A stretch of DNA of 64,000 nt from an uncultured Clostridia bacterium (GCA_910579745.1 CAJTVH010000004.1:42010-106009); one strand, 5' to 3'. Shown: positions 34,378 to 43,721, counted from the first letter of the stretch. The notes: a model not told the origin generated them from the letters alone. Translations and numbers: made by a program.

Positions 34378-35703
34378 TTATAATAATAATCTTATAAAAA
34401 ACAAAAAAGCGACAATATACATTATAATATTAACATCTTTCTTTCTTCCTGTCAATACTTTCAAAATAACATAGCTCAAAATCCCTAACATCAATCCATT
34501 TACAATACTGCCCGAAAAAGGCATCACGATAATTGTAAGAAACGCCGGTATAGATTCCGTAAAATCAGAAAAATCTATTTTAACTACAGAATCCGTCATA
34601 GACAAACCAGCTATTATTAAAACGGGAGCTGTGGCAAAACTTGGTATGGAGAAAAAAACTGGAGAAAAAAATAACGCCAAAAAGAACAAAACCGCAGCGG
34701 TAACAGAAGTCAGTCCCGTTTTACCTCCTTGAACAATTCCCGCGGCGCTTTCAACACAAGTTGTAATTGATGAGGTTCCGACAGCGGCTCCGGCAACAGT
34801 TCCGACAGCGTCGGCTAAAATGGCCCGCCTTATCCTTTGAGCCTTTCCATTTTCATCAGCAATACTCACTTTTTCCGAAAATCCGATAAAAGCGGCAACT
34901 GTAGCAAATAAGTCAACAAATAAAAATGAAATAATAACAATAAAAAAATCAAATAAAGATATACCGTCAAATTTAACCGACTCAAAAGCCTTTACAACAC
35001 TCACGTTCCCAACAGAAGACGGAAAACTCACAATCTCTTTCGGTATAAGACTAGGAACTTTATCTGATACCTCATACCAACCTATAAGCTCGCATCCTAT
35101 ACCCATAGCGTATATAATTAAAATTCCCCAAAGCATTGCTCCTTTAACTTTATAATATGACATAACCCCGATAATAATTATGCCTATTCCCGTAAGGCAT
35201 GGTCCAACGTCTTTTATATTTCCAAAACTAACGGCAAAATTCTCGCCGACAACAATAAAGCCGGAATTTCTAAGTCCGGTAAAAGTAATAAAAAGACCTA
35301 TTCCCGCGGCAACAGCGTATTTAAGATTTTTAGGAACAATATTAAATATAGTTTCCCTTACGTTTATAAGGGAAATAAGAATAAAAATCACGCCTTCTAT
35401 AAAAACGGCGCAAAGAGCAATTTCCCAGCCATACACTTTCGCCACGGTTTGAGCGAAATAAATATTAATTCCCATACCCGGAACAAGTACAAATGGATAA
35501 TTTGAAAAAAAAGCCATACATAAAGTACCGATAACAGACGCTAAAATCGTGGCGGTAAAAACAGCGTTTTTGTCCATTCCCGCACCGCTTAAAATCTCGG
35601 GATTTATAACTAATATATAAGCCACAGTCATAAATACAGTAATTCCAGCGTAAATTTCCGTTAGAACAGAAGTATTATTTTTTTTTAATTTAAATATGTC
35701 CAT
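34378..35703 (-). CDS. pbuG: NCS2-family purine (guanine/hypoxanthine) permease
   Basis: A 441-residue protein with about 12-13 hydrophobic segments of the AzgA/PbuG branch. Signatures include EIYAGITVFMTVAYILVINPEIL at the start, FVLVPGMGINIYFA, and FVDLFATVAAFIGFSEKV followed by GAAVGTSSITTCVESAAGI. These proteins import guanine, hypoxanthine or adenine by proton symport. I start at ATG 35701-35703 (MDIFKLKK), about ten bases after AGGTGG; an earlier ATG lacks a site. purH lies downstream on the same strand, 252 bases away. Exact base specificity cannot be read. Confidence 0.9.
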   Translation of the reverse strand: MDIFKLKKNNTSVLTEIYAGITVFMTVAYILVINPEILSGAGMDKNAVFTATILASVIGTLCMAFFSNYPFVLVPGMGINIYFAQTVAKVYGWEIALCAVFIEGVIFILISLINVRETIFNIVPKNLKYAVAAGIGLFITFTGLRNSGFIVVGENFAVSFGNIKDVGPCLTGIGIIIIGVMSYYKVKGAMLWGILIIYAMGIGCELIGWYEVSDKVPSLIPKEIVSFPSSVGNVSVVKAFESVKFDGISLFDFFIVIISFLFVDLFATVAAFIGFSEKVSIADENGKAQRIRRAILADAVGTVAGAAVGTSSITTCVESAAGIVQGGKTGLTSVTAAVLFFLALFFSPVFFSIPSFATAPVLIIAGLSMTDSVVKIDFSDFTESIPAFLTIIVMPFSGSIVNGLMLGILSYVILKVLTGRKKDVNIIMYIVAFLFFIRLLL

Positions 35704-35921
35704 TTCCAACTCGCCACCTAACATATCAATATATAATAATTATACTGAAAAATCATAATATTTGTCAATAAAATTAAACAATATTATAAATTTTTAATAA
35801 AAAACTATATGTTGGTTGTTAAAATCGCTTAAACACAAATAGTCTTAATAAACAAAAAAACATATTATTAAATCCTATTAGAAAAAGACACTGCCAAAAA
35901 GATTTTACGCTTTGTCTGTGG

Positions 35922-36086
35922 TCAGTCCGCCTCGGCGGTGTCAGTGGCGTTGATTTTAATATACTCGTCAATCTCACGGAACTCATCCGGAAATTTGAAA
36001 TGAACACTAATATTGATATTTTCGTAAACCTTAATATTGTCTGCCAAATCAGTGAGAATTTCACAGGTCAGCGTTTCAATACTCTA
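35922..36086 (-). pseudogene. C-terminal remnant of a large serine recombinase
   Basis: On the minus strand about 53 codons stay open to TGA at 35922-35924, and read ETLTCEILTDLADNIKVYEN then ISVHFKFPDEFREIDEYIK. This resembles the last helix and beta strand of transposon-type large serine recombinases (TnpX/TndX-like), which end in a similar pattern of IxVYxxxxIxIxFKF-DEF. The catalytic domain and the rest of the gene are missing, and the open frame begins within a few bases of a family A repeat. The base composition is richer in GC than the flanks. The assignment rests on memory of the family's tail and needs a database search. Confidence 0.45.
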
Positions 36087-36090
36087 AAGA

Positions 36091-36243
36091 GTATCTGAAA
36101 ACTAAGATACGTGCGAAAAATGATAAAAAATAAAACGAAACAGAAAGGCTTTTCTGTTTAATTGAAGCATTTTCGTTTATTTTTTAATAATTTTTTGGAT
36201 ATTTCGCGTATATAACTTATAGCTTATGATAGTTTTCAGATGC
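36091..36243 (-). repeat. Family A palindromic repeat, inverted copy
   Basis: A 153-bp element from GTATCTGAAAAC to AGTTTTCAGATGC; the ends are inverted repeats. Its reverse complement aligns with 27775-27922 over essentially the whole length. It follows directly on the recombinase remnant. Confidence 0.8.
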
Positions 36244-36299
36244 GCCTTTCTTCCGCCAATACAGAATAATTATTGTATTCTAAGGGAAAAACTCTTTCC

Positions 36300-37028
36300 T
36301 TATTTTTGATTCCTTCTTCCGTGTTTAATAATCCAATCTTGCGCCTTGCTTTGTCCTAATTTCTCCCATTGTGAAATAATAAAATCCGCTTTTTCCGGAG
36401 CATCTTTATACAAGTCATTGAGATTATTACCCACACTTTTTTGAACAAATTTCTCCGGATCATCTTTTAAGTTTGTAAGAATAGTTGTATATCTCTCAAA
36501 TTCATCCAACGCAGCAAATAACTTTTGCGACCAAGGTAGCCGTATTCTAACGCCCTCACTGGCAAGCCGTCTAACATGAACATTTTCATCAAGCGTCCAC
36601 TTTATTAACTCATCCATTATTTCTTTGGGATGTTCTTGCAGTAAAGGGCGGATAGCGAACTCACCAGTAAACCTTTTTGTCAGTTCTTTCAAAAAGGAAA
36701 GTGATAAACTCCAATTCTCATTTCCATATCGTTCTACATATCTGCCAATAGGCCATAGCCACCATCCAAAATTAAACATTCCCTCTGGCTGTGCTAATTC
36801 CGGCCCCAGCATATTAAAAAACGCCTGGATATTTTTTGAATAATCGCCAGTCATACTTTCTCGCATAGCATCAACAATATAATTAAACCTTGCGAATAAT
36901 TCTTTGTCATCTAACCTGCTGATTAGAGAATGACAAAAGTTTTCTTGACCAAAGTCTGGCATTACTGAAAATATCTTTTGAGAAAAATTGAAAATGTAAT
37001 CATTATTATAATAGTCTTTATATTTCAT
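36300..37028 (-). CDS. DNA alkylation repair-type HEAT-repeat protein
   Basis: A 242-residue helical protein of the COG4335/AlkC-AlkD-like class, which flips and removes alkylated purines in studied members. Visible HEAT features include LDENVHVRRLASEGVRIRLPW and DDPEKFVQKSVGNNLNDLYKD, where Arg and Asn residues line the DNA-binding groove, and the ending WIIKHGRRNQK. Start at ATG 37026-37028 behind AAGGAG; the upstream in-frame extension has no binding site. The gene is flanked by two remnants (35922-36086 and 37158-37325) and its codon use looks less AT-rich than its neighbours, so it probably arrived with a mobile element. Confidence 0.8.
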   Translation of the reverse strand: MKYKDYYNNDYIFNFSQKIFSVMPDFGQENFCHSLISRLDDKELFARFNYIVDAMRESMTGDYSKNIQAFFNMLGPELAQPEGMFNFGWWLWPIGRYVERYGNENWSLSLSFLKELTKRFTGEFAIRPLLQEHPKEIMDELIKWTLDENVHVRRLASEGVRIRLPWSQKLFAALDEFERYTTILTNLKDDPEKFVQKSVGNNLNDLYKDAPEKADFIISQWEKLGQSKAQDWIIKHGRRNQK

Positions 37029-37398
37029 ACTTATTCGCTCCTTGTAAAATAGTATCGCTATTATAACATACAAACAATCTATACGTAAATTTGCTTTCTA
37101 TATTTCTCCAAAAGAAATGGCACATACAAACAGCAAACAATTCAGGTGTAGCCACACCTAGAAATTTTCCCTCGCTAATATCCCGCAAAATGCTTGCCAG
37201 AGGTCCTCCCCAAACCAGGCTCTTTGGGAAAATACCCCAATGTTGACACGCGATAACGCGGGTTTTCTAGCTATATCATACAAGATAGTTTCAATGTATT
37301 TTCTTGTGTTTCTATCAAAAACCTTTCATTTTCGTGTAATAATAATAAGTTAATCGTATTAAATATAAATCCACAAATTATATTCAAAATACTCATTC
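37029..37398. other. Gap between topB and the alkylation-repair gene
   Basis: Contains a GC-richer piece with a gene remnant at 37158-37325. The remainder is AT-rich without features. Confidence 0.4.
37158..37325 (-). pseudogene. Orphan C-terminal coding remnant, family not recognised
   Basis: A 55-codon minus-strand frame is open from just after a TGA at 37326-37328 to TAG at 37158-37160. It reads VFDRNTRKYIETILYDIARK, then ALSRVNIGVFSQRAWFGEDL and WQAFCGILARENF. It has no start codon or binding site, is markedly richer in GC than its surroundings, and looks like the last part of a larger gene. I cannot name the family. Together with the recombinase tail it marks a decayed mobile island around the alkylation-repair gene. 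Confidence 0.4.
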
Positions 37399-39537
37399 TT
37401 AATTTTCCCGTTTCCTCTGTAAATTAACTATTTCAACCGACCCCGAGTTATCATCTTTTAAAATAATATCACCGGCACACTTTTCTCCTGTTTGCGGCAA
37501 AGTAATGTCTGAGTTAATAATCTTTCGTTCTTTAATTAAAGTTTTCGCGTCCTTCGCTGTAATTGTTTTTCCATAGTTTTCAATGCAATTTTTCCAAAGT
37601 GAAAATTTGCATCCCCGTTTCCAGTTCGTACAATAAAAGCTCTTGCTGTTTTCAAGAATTTCTCCGTTTTCGCATTTAGGGCATTTTCCTAAAACAGTAA
37701 TTCTTTTTCCGCCTTTTTTTAAATTTCTCTCATCTTTAGGAAAATCTACTCTTTTAATTGAGGTTTTTGATTGTTCAACAAGATAGTTTACATATCTCTT
37801 TATACTTCCCATAAAACGCTCATCACCCATTTTCCCTTTGGAAATCGATGATAAACCTTTCTCCCATTTTCCCGTGGTTTCAGGAGATTTAAGCTCCGGC
37901 GGAACAACCTCTATAAGCTTCATCCCCTTTTCCGTAGGAATAAGGGTTTTCCCTTTTCTTTGAATATATCCAACTTGCAAAAGTCTTTCAATAATAGCCG
38001 CTCTTGTTGCCGGGGTTCCGAGTCCTCCCTCTTTAAGTTGTTCTTTAAGACTTTCGTCATCCACAAACCTTCCCGCGTTTTCCATAGCCGATAAAAGATT
38101 CGCCTCATTATACATTTTAGGAGGGACAGTTTGTTTTTCAACCGCCTCTGATGCCTCGTTCATAACGCTATCGCCTTTTTTTACGTTTGGAAGAGTATCT
38201 TCTTCTTTTTTATCGTTCCTGCTTTGAATATTTAAAACCGTCCAACCCTCTTGGATAATAGTCGTGCCTTTGGTAATAAAGTTATGTACATCAACCGTTG
38301 TAATAATTTTTGTTGTATTATAAATGTATTGCGGATAAAAAACCGCCAAAAATCTTCTTACTATCAAATCAAAAACTTTAAACTCAGCGTCGCTTAAAGC
38401 CATAATATTTATTTTTGTATCTGTGGGAATAATAGCGTGATGGTCTGTTATTTTAGAATTATCAATAATTCGTTTTCCAAGAGGAAGCTTTTCAAGACCA
38501 ACAACGTACTCCGAAAATTCTCTATATTGTTCCACAGAATTTATTTTTGACAAAGTGGATTTTATTTTCGGAATCATATCGTCCGATAAATATCTGCTAT
38601 CCGTTCTGGGATATGTTATAAGCTTTCTTTTTTCATATAAATCCTGTGCTATACCCAAAGTCTGTTTCGCTGAGAAAGAATATTTTCTATTACATTCTCT
38701 TTGGAGTTCCGTTAAGTCATATAAAAACGGAGGCGGTTGTTTATTTTCCTTATTTTCAACAGAAGTGACACCCCCCTGCTTTCCTTTAATCTCATCCGCT
38801 ATAGAAAAAGCTTTTTCCTTGCCAAAAATTTTGCTGTCATTTTCTTTTAAATCAATCCATACGCTTTTATATCCGTCAAAAACAGCGTTTATTTCCCAAT
38901 AAGTTTTGGGCACAAACTCATTTATTTCCTTTTGCCTTTCCGCTAAAATAGCCAGTGTAGGCGTTTGAACCCTTCCTATACTCAAAAGAGCGTCGTATTT
39001 AAGAGTAAAAGCTCTTGACGCGTTTATCCCAACAAGCCAGTCAGCCTCTGAACGGCACTTAGCGGATAAATATAAATTATCATATTCACTTCCGTCTTTT
39101 AGATTAGCAAAACCATCTTTTATAGAAGAATCTGTCATACTTGAAATCCAAAGCCTCTTAAAAGGCTTTTTACATTTAACAAGATTATAGATATACCTGA
39201 ATATAAGCTCGCCTTCCCGTCCGCTGTCGGTAGCGCATACAATTTCAGAAACATCTTTATCGTTCATAAGCTTTTTAAGAACATTAAATTGCTTCTTTGT
39301 GTCTGTAATAACTTTTGTTTTAATATCAGAGGGTATAATCGGAAGAGACTCTATTCTCCACTTTTTAAGCTCCTTGTCATAATCCTCCGGATCACACAGC
39401 GTCACAAGATGCCCTACCGCCCATGAAATAATATACTCGTCGGAAAATAAAAAACCTTCGCCCCTTTTCCCACATTTAAGCACTCTCGCTATGTCACGTC
39501 CCACAGACGGTTTTTCAGCGACAACTAAAGTTTTCAT
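37399..39537 (-). CDS. topB: DNA topoisomerase III
   Basis: A 712-residue type IA topoisomerase. The TOPRIM domain begins KTLVVAEKPSVGRDIARVL and includes VCATDSGREGELIFRYIY with the metal-binding acids. The catalytic Tyr is in KLITYPRTDSRYL near residue 315. GGLGTPATRAAIIERLL near residue 490 is also conserved. The C-terminus has one Cys4 zinc finger (CPKCENGEI to YCTNWKRGCKF) and a short tail. It decatenates replication intermediates. Start at ATG 39535-39537 after GGGGG; the frame runs 16 codons further without a site. Many Clostridia carry topB copies on integrative elements, and proximity to the decayed island makes that possible here, though its codon use looks native. Confidence 0.95.
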   Translation of the reverse strand: MKTLVVAEKPSVGRDIARVLKCGKRGEGFLFSDEYIISWAVGHLVTLCDPEDYDKELKKWRIESLPIIPSDIKTKVITDTKKQFNVLKKLMNDKDVSEIVCATDSGREGELIFRYIYNLVKCKKPFKRLWISSMTDSSIKDGFANLKDGSEYDNLYLSAKCRSEADWLVGINASRAFTLKYDALLSIGRVQTPTLAILAERQKEINEFVPKTYWEINAVFDGYKSVWIDLKENDSKIFGKEKAFSIADEIKGKQGGVTSVENKENKQPPPFLYDLTELQRECNRKYSFSAKQTLGIAQDLYEKRKLITYPRTDSRYLSDDMIPKIKSTLSKINSVEQYREFSEYVVGLEKLPLGKRIIDNSKITDHHAIIPTDTKINIMALSDAEFKVFDLIVRRFLAVFYPQYIYNTTKIITTVDVHNFITKGTTIIQEGWTVLNIQSRNDKKEEDTLPNVKKGDSVMNEASEAVEKQTVPPKMYNEANLLSAMENAGRFVDDESLKEQLKEGGLGTPATRAAIIERLLQVGYIQRKGKTLIPTEKGMKLIEVVPPELKSPETTGKWEKGLSSISKGKMGDERFMGSIKRYVNYLVEQSKTSIKRVDFPKDERNLKKGGKRITVLGKCPKCENGEILENSKSFYCTNWKRGCKFSLWKNCIENYGKTITAKDAKTLIKERKIINSDITLPQTGEKCAGDIILKDDNSGSVEIVNLQRKREN

Positions 39538-39560
39538 AAAAAGCCCCCATATGATTAACA

Positions 39561-39582
39561 GACTGCCGTAAAAACGGCAGTC
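39561..39582 (-). promoter_or_regulatory. Strong hairpin in the topB leader
   Basis: GACTGCCGT and ACGGCAGTC form a perfect nine-bp stem with a four-base loop, 24 bases before the topB start. No T-run follows, so it is not a classic terminator; a leader structure or protein site is possible. Confidence 0.45.
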
Positions 39583-39769
39583 CATAACATAAATATCAAA
39601 AAAATAAAGTTAAAATCGGCGATTCGAAAATTATATTTTCAAATGAAAATTTTTTAATTATTTCACCGAATAATATAGATATTTTTTTAGATGTTTTCTC
39701 AATAAAAAAAAATACTCTAACCTTTAGAAAAAATTATTCACGACATCACGGTAATTTAAAACAATTCTA

Positions 39770-40435
39770 TTAATAAACAACTTTAGCTCTACCGCTTGTC
39801 TCAAGATTTTTTCTCTCAACTAAAATTCTTTCAATCTTTTTCTTCACCCTCTGTAAAGCGTTATCAATAGCCTTTTCATCTTTATTAATAATACCGGCTA
39901 TTTCATAATAGCTTTTTCCCTTAAGATACAATCGCAAAACCTCATATTCAAGCTTGCTTAAATTATCGGCGATTTTTTCCTCAATATAGTTTTTATCCTC
40001 ACGTCCGATAAAAAGTTCCTCTGGATTTGAGAATTTATCGGCAAAAAACTCAATATATGTTTTACCGTCTTTTTCCTCATGTATTACCTTATTCAAAGAA
40101 AGAGATGAGTTAAGAGGAATATGTTTCTGTCTCGCCGCCGATTTAATAGCCGTTATAATCTGGCGTTTAACGCATAACTCGGCAAAAGAGTAAAATACAT
40201 AGCTTCCGTTAAAATCTCTGATAGCCTTATAAAGCCCAATCATCCCCTCTTGTATAATATCCTCTTTATCAGCCCCAATAATAAAATAAGGTCTCGCTTT
40301 CACCTTAACAAGTTTTTTATACTTTTCTATAATAAACTCCAGCGCTTGATCATCACCCTCGTGAATAAGCTCAATAAGTTCCTCATCTTTAAGTTCATCA
40401 TATCTTTTATGTGTAAATAAAACCTTTTTTTCCAT
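39770..40435 (-). CDS. sigH: Sporulation sigma factor SigH
   Basis: This 221-residue sigma-70 family protein controls entry into sporulation. Region 2 is evident in ADKEDIIQEGMIGLYKAIRDF and FAELCVKRQIITAIKSAARQKH, and region 4 in LSKLEYEVLRLYLKGKSYYEIAGIINKDEKAIDNALQRVKKK. Length matches SigH (B. subtilis 218). GGGGGAG precedes the ATG. It is last in the block mrnC-rlmB-yacP-sigH, 36 bases after yacP, the order conserved across Bacilli and Clostridia, which confirms the identity over other small sigma factors. Confidence 0.95.
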   Translation of the reverse strand: MEKKVLFTHKRYDELKDEELIELIHEGDDQALEFIIEKYKKLVKVKARPYFIIGADKEDIIQEGMIGLYKAIRDFNGSYVFYSFAELCVKRQIITAIKSAARQKHIPLNSSLSLNKVIHEEKDGKTYIEFFADKFSNPEELFIGREDKNYIEEKIADNLSKLEYEVLRLYLKGKSYYEIAGIINKDEKAIDNALQRVKKKIERILVERKNLETSGRAKVVY

Positions 40436-40471
40436 AATTCTCCCCCTGTTGCGAAAAAATAATTATACGAT

Positions 40472-40984
40472 TCATCCCCTTCGCATTTTTTCAAGCCACG
40501 CGGCTGTTTCACTATCAAGATTATCTATAAGCATATTGTTTTTAACAGGTTTAAATTCCTCGATTTTTTCTTTAATGTGTTTTTTAGCCAGTTTAACATC
40601 CTCTTCAAGCTCTCTTGCCGATATTCTAACGGCTCCTTTGCTCATAATAATAACTTGTTCCAGTCTGTCTGATGTGGCGACGGTTACCTTGTATTTTCCT
40701 TTAAGCTTTGTCGCGGTGCGTTCTATGTAGTTATCCGCGGTTTCCGCTTCTTTTGTATACACAACATATATATCATTATATTTATAAACGCTTCCAGTTC
40801 CTCCTTTAACGAGATAAGCGTCAAAAACAAGAATAAGATTAATTTTTTTATACCCTTGATAATCCCCTAAAATATCGATAAGCTTGTCCCTTGCGTCCTC
40901 AAGGGAAATATCGGCGATTTTCTTTAGGGACTCCCAAGCGAATATAATATTATATCCGTCAACAAGCAAATACTCGTCACTCAC
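40472..40984 (-). CDS. yacP: NYN/PIN-like endoribonuclease YacP (Rae1)
   Basis: A 170-residue protein with the NYN-domain opening EYLLVDGYNIIFAW (first catalytic Asp), LVFDAYLVKGG and TKEAETADNYIER (second Asp pair), and VATSDRLEQ (third acidic site). In B. subtilis Rae1 cleaves mRNA inside the ribosomal A site. I place the start at GTG 40982-40984, six bases after GGGTG; another in-frame GTG three codons earlier overlaps the rlmB stop but has no usable binding site. Position between rlmB and sigH is the conserved one. It is cotranscribed with both. Confidence 0.93.
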   Translation of the reverse strand: MSDEYLLVDGYNIIFAWESLKKIADISLEDARDKLIDILGDYQGYKKINLILVFDAYLVKGGTGSVYKYNDIYVVYTKEAETADNYIERTATKLKGKYKVTVATSDRLEQVIIMSKGAVRISARELEEDVKLAKKHIKEKIEEFKPVKNNMLIDNLDSETAAWLEKMRRG

Positions 40985-40989
40985 AAAAA

Positions 40990-41856
40990 TCACCCGCCGC
41001 GTCTTTGACGAACAACCTCATACATAATAAGACCCGCCGCAACGGAAGCGTTTAAAGAAGATATTTTGCCAAGCATAGGAATTTTAACGGAAAAATCACA
41101 TTTTTGACGGACAAGCCTGCCTACTCCGTTTCCCTCGCCTCCGATAACAACGGCTACCGCCCCATCAAGAGGAGCGTCAAAATATTCTTGTCCCTCCATA
41201 TCGGCACAAGCAATCCAAATACCATGTTTTTTTAAATCGTCAATAGTATTAGCGATATTTGTAACCCTCGCTACTGGTATGTGCTCAACAGCTCCCGCCG
41301 ATGTTTTGCTTACAATTGCCGTAAGCCCCACCGCTCTTCTTTTTGGAATAATAACTCCATGAACTCCGCTGGCGTCGGCTGTTCTTAAAACCGCCCCTAG
41401 ATTGTGAGGGTCCGTTATCTCGTCAAGAATTATAATAAACGGCTTTTCTCCCCTATCATCAGCGATTTTAATAATATCCGATACCTCTACATATTCTTTA
41501 GCGGGACAAAAGGCTATAACCCCCTGACAGTTATTAGACTTACTTATTTCCGCCATTTTATTTTTATCTACCTCTTGAATAACTATTCCTCGCTCAGAAG
41601 CTTTGGCGACGATAACTCTTAAAGTTCCCTCAACCTCTCCTTTTTTCACAATAATCTTGTCGATAGTTCTTCCGCTATTTATCGCCTCAAGTACCGGATT
41701 TCTTCCCTCAAGCTGAAAATTCTCATCAAAATCATAATCATTCTTTTCTGAATATTTGTTAAATTTACTGTGTAAATTTTTATCAGACTTTCCGGTGGAA
41801 CTCTTTTGATAATTCCCTCTTTTGCCAAAATCATTTTTTCTCCTGTTCTCTCTCAA
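40990..41856 (-). CDS. rlmB: 23S rRNA (guanosine-2251-2'-O)-methyltransferase
   Basis: A SpoU-family methyltransferase of about 288 residues. The first 45 residues are a basic, glycine- and asparagine-rich extension. The substrate-binding domain starts QLEGRNPVLEAINSGRTIDKI, and the trefoil-knot catalytic part has ILDEITDPHNLGAVLRTADASG, VVIGGEGNGVGRLVRQ and KIPMLGKISSLNASVAAGLIMYE, the three SpoU motifs. Start is uncertain: TTG 41854-41856 has good spacing to GGAG, while TTG 41860-41862 overlaps the mrnC stop too closely to the site. It lies between mrnC and yacP as in other Firmicutes. Confidence 0.94.
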   Translation of the reverse strand: MRENRRKNDFGKRGNYQKSSTGKSDKNLHSKFNKYSEKNDYDFDENFQLEGRNPVLEAINSGRTIDKIIVKKGEVEGTLRVIVAKASERGIVIQEVDKNKMAEISKSNNCQGVIAFCPAKEYVEVSDIIKIADDRGEKPFIIILDEITDPHNLGAVLRTADASGVHGVIIPKRRAVGLTAIVSKTSAGAVEHIPVARVTNIANTIDDLKKHGIWIACADMEGQEYFDAPLDGAVAVVIGGEGNGVGRLVRQKCDFSVKIPMLGKISSLNASVAAGLIMYEVVRQRRGG

Positions 41857-41858
41857 AC

Positions 41859-42272
41859 TCAATTCTCCTTTTCAACACACATATTAAAAATTTCCCCAAG
41901 CCTGTCAATGTCGCCTTTTATATATAAATATCCAAATAAAGTCTCAAGCCCCGTAGCGTATCTGTAATCAATAACTGAAGCGTTTTTCGCCGAAGTAAAG
42001 CTTTTAGCGTTTCTTCCTCTTTTAAGAACCGCTAATTCCTCATCATTAACCAAATCTTTTATTTTCTCAAACATTCTCGCTTGCGCCCTCGCGTTTACAA
42101 ATTCTTTAGAAGCCTTATGGAGTTTATTAACAGGCATATTTCCGTTTTTTATAACCATTGTTCTTACAAAAATCTCAAAAACAGCGTCGCCTATATAAGC
42201 GAGATTAAGCGGTGAATATTCATTAGCATTTATTTTAAATTCCTTTGAACCCGAATCAAAAAATTCTCTCAT
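41859..42272 (-). CDS. mrnC: Mini-ribonuclease III
   Basis: A 137-residue RNase III catalytic domain without the dsRNA-binding domain. LAYIGDAVFEIFVRT contains the acidic metal-binding signature and VIDYRYATGLETLFGYLYIKG supplies the second acidic pair. It matures 23S rRNA ends. The stop overlaps the rlmB start region, and cysS ends four bases upstream of its ATG, so the genes are tightly linked. Length matches B. subtilis MrnC (143). Confidence 0.95.
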   Translation of the reverse strand: MREFFDSGSKEFKINANEYSPLNLAYIGDAVFEIFVRTMVIKNGNMPVNKLHKASKEFVNARAQARMFEKIKDLVNDEELAVLKRGRNAKSFTSAKNASVIDYRYATGLETLFGYLYIKGDIDRLGEIFNMCVEKEN

Positions 42273-42276
42273 AATA

Positions 42277-43677
42277 TTATTTTCTGCTCCATCTTACGCC
42301 GGCTCGTGTATCCTCTATTAAAATGCCCATCTCCGAAAGCTCATCTCTTATTCTGTCGGCTTCCGCCCAGTTTTTCTCTTTTTTAGCTAATTGCCTTTTC
42401 TCAATAAGCTTTTCTATCTCCCCTGTGTCGGCAACCGCTTCCTCTTTTAAAGGCTCAATTCCCAGAATATCGCATAACTCAATAATTTTAGACAAAATAA
42501 TATCAGCGAATTCTCTTGTTGACTCTGTTCCAATATTTACATTAGCGAATTTAACAAACTCAAAAATAGCTGAGACAGCGTCGGCTGTATTAAAATCGTC
42601 ATCCATACTTTCCTCAAACCGATTTTTAAATTTAACGCACTCTGAGATAAGCTTTTGCTCATTTTCGGAAAGTTTAGAGTCTTTTCCATTTAACGTTATA
42701 AACTTAATATCCTTGACACAGTTTTTTATTCTGTCAAGGCCATTTCCCGCGGCTTCCATAAGTTCACGGCTGAAATTAATAGGACTTCTGTAGTGCCCAT
42801 TCAAAATAAAAAACCTTATAACTTCATAAGGAATTTCTTTTGCTATCTCCCTTAAAGTAAAAAAATTACCTTTTGATTTTGACATTTTCTCATTATCCAC
42901 ATTAATAAAACCATTATGAAGCCAATATTTAGAAAACTGTTTTCCGTTAGCGGCCTCGCTTTGAGCGATTTCATTTTCATGATGAGGGAAAATAAGGTCC
43001 TCTCCTCCGGCGTGAATATCAATAGTATCTCCCAAGTATATTTTCGCCATAACAGAACATTCAATATGCCAGCCTGGTCTGCCTTCTCCCCATGGCGAAT
43101 CCCATTTAGGCTCTCCAGGCTTAAATGGTTTCCATAAAACAAAATCCATAGGATTTTTCTTTTCTTTATTTACCTCAATTCTCGCTCCCACCTCAAGATC
43201 GTCAATATTTTTTCCTGAAAGCTTGCCATAACCATCAAAGGATTTAGTATTAAAATAAACGGTTCCGTTAACCTCGTAAGCGAAACCTTTCTCAACAAGA
43301 ATTTTAATCATCTCGATTATATGAGGCATTTCCTCTGTAACCCTCGGATTTTTTGTAGCTGGCTCCACGTTGAGACCATAGGCGTCTTTAAGTGCCTCCG
43401 CAACATACCTGTCAGAAATTTCTTTAGCTGAAACATTTTCCTCAATCGCCCTTTTTATAATTTTATCGTCCACATCGGTAAAATTTTGTACATAATTCAC
43501 CTCATATCCTTTATACTCCAAATATCTTCTGATAGTATCAAATATAACGTAAGGCCTGGCGTTTCCTATGTGTATATAATCATATACCGTAGGACCGCAT
43601 ACATACATCTTAACCTTGTTTTCCTCTAAAGGAACAAACTCTTCTTTTTTTCTTGTCAGTGTATTATAAAGCTTCAT
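42277..43677 (-). CDS. cysS: Cysteinyl-tRNA synthetase
   Basis: A class I synthetase of 466 residues. MKLYNTLTRKKEEFVP and VYDYIHIGNARPYVIFDTI (HIGN form of HIGH) open the Rossmann domain; WHIECSVMA and HHENEIAQSEA carry the zinc-site Cys and His residues with CGPTVYD; the catalytic loop is KMSKSKGNF. The helical C-terminal domain includes AVADTGEIEKLIEKRQLAKKEKNW. AAGGAGAG precedes the ATG. It sits between cysE and mrnC, the conserved Firmicute order. Confidence 0.97.
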   Translation of the reverse strand: MKLYNTLTRKKEEFVPLEENKVKMYVCGPTVYDYIHIGNARPYVIFDTIRRYLEYKGYEVNYVQNFTDVDDKIIKRAIEENVSAKEISDRYVAEALKDAYGLNVEPATKNPRVTEEMPHIIEMIKILVEKGFAYEVNGTVYFNTKSFDGYGKLSGKNIDDLEVGARIEVNKEKKNPMDFVLWKPFKPGEPKWDSPWGEGRPGWHIECSVMAKIYLGDTIDIHAGGEDLIFPHHENEIAQSEAANGKQFSKYWLHNGFINVDNEKMSKSKGNFFTLREIAKEIPYEVIRFFILNGHYRSPINFSRELMEAAGNGLDRIKNCVKDIKFITLNGKDSKLSENEQKLISECVKFKNRFEESMDDDFNTADAVSAIFEFVKFANVNIGTESTREFADIILSKIIELCDILGIEPLKEEAVADTGEIEKLIEKRQLAKKEKNWAEADRIRDELSEMGILIEDTRAGVRWSRK

Positions 43678-43721
43678 AACTATTTTTCTCTCCTTATAAT
43701 TTTTAAAACACGATGAATAAA

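Larger units (their letters stand above)
35704..36299. other. Gap with recombinase remnant and family A repeat
   Basis: Contains a broken recombinase tail (35922-36086) directly abutting a family A repeat (36091-36243). 35704-35920 is AT-rich with nothing recognisable apart from the permease leader. An imperfect hairpin AATACAGAATA/ATTATTGTATT lies at about 36259-36282. Confidence 0.5.

Noticed and set aside
35704..35830. Purine riboswitch ahead of the permease gene
   Set aside because: The conserved loop and P1 junction sequences of the purine aptamer are not visible.
35819..36064. 81-codon minus-strand frame
   Set aside because: It is in a different frame from the recombinase-like tail at 35922-36086, which has a protein-like sequence; this one does not.
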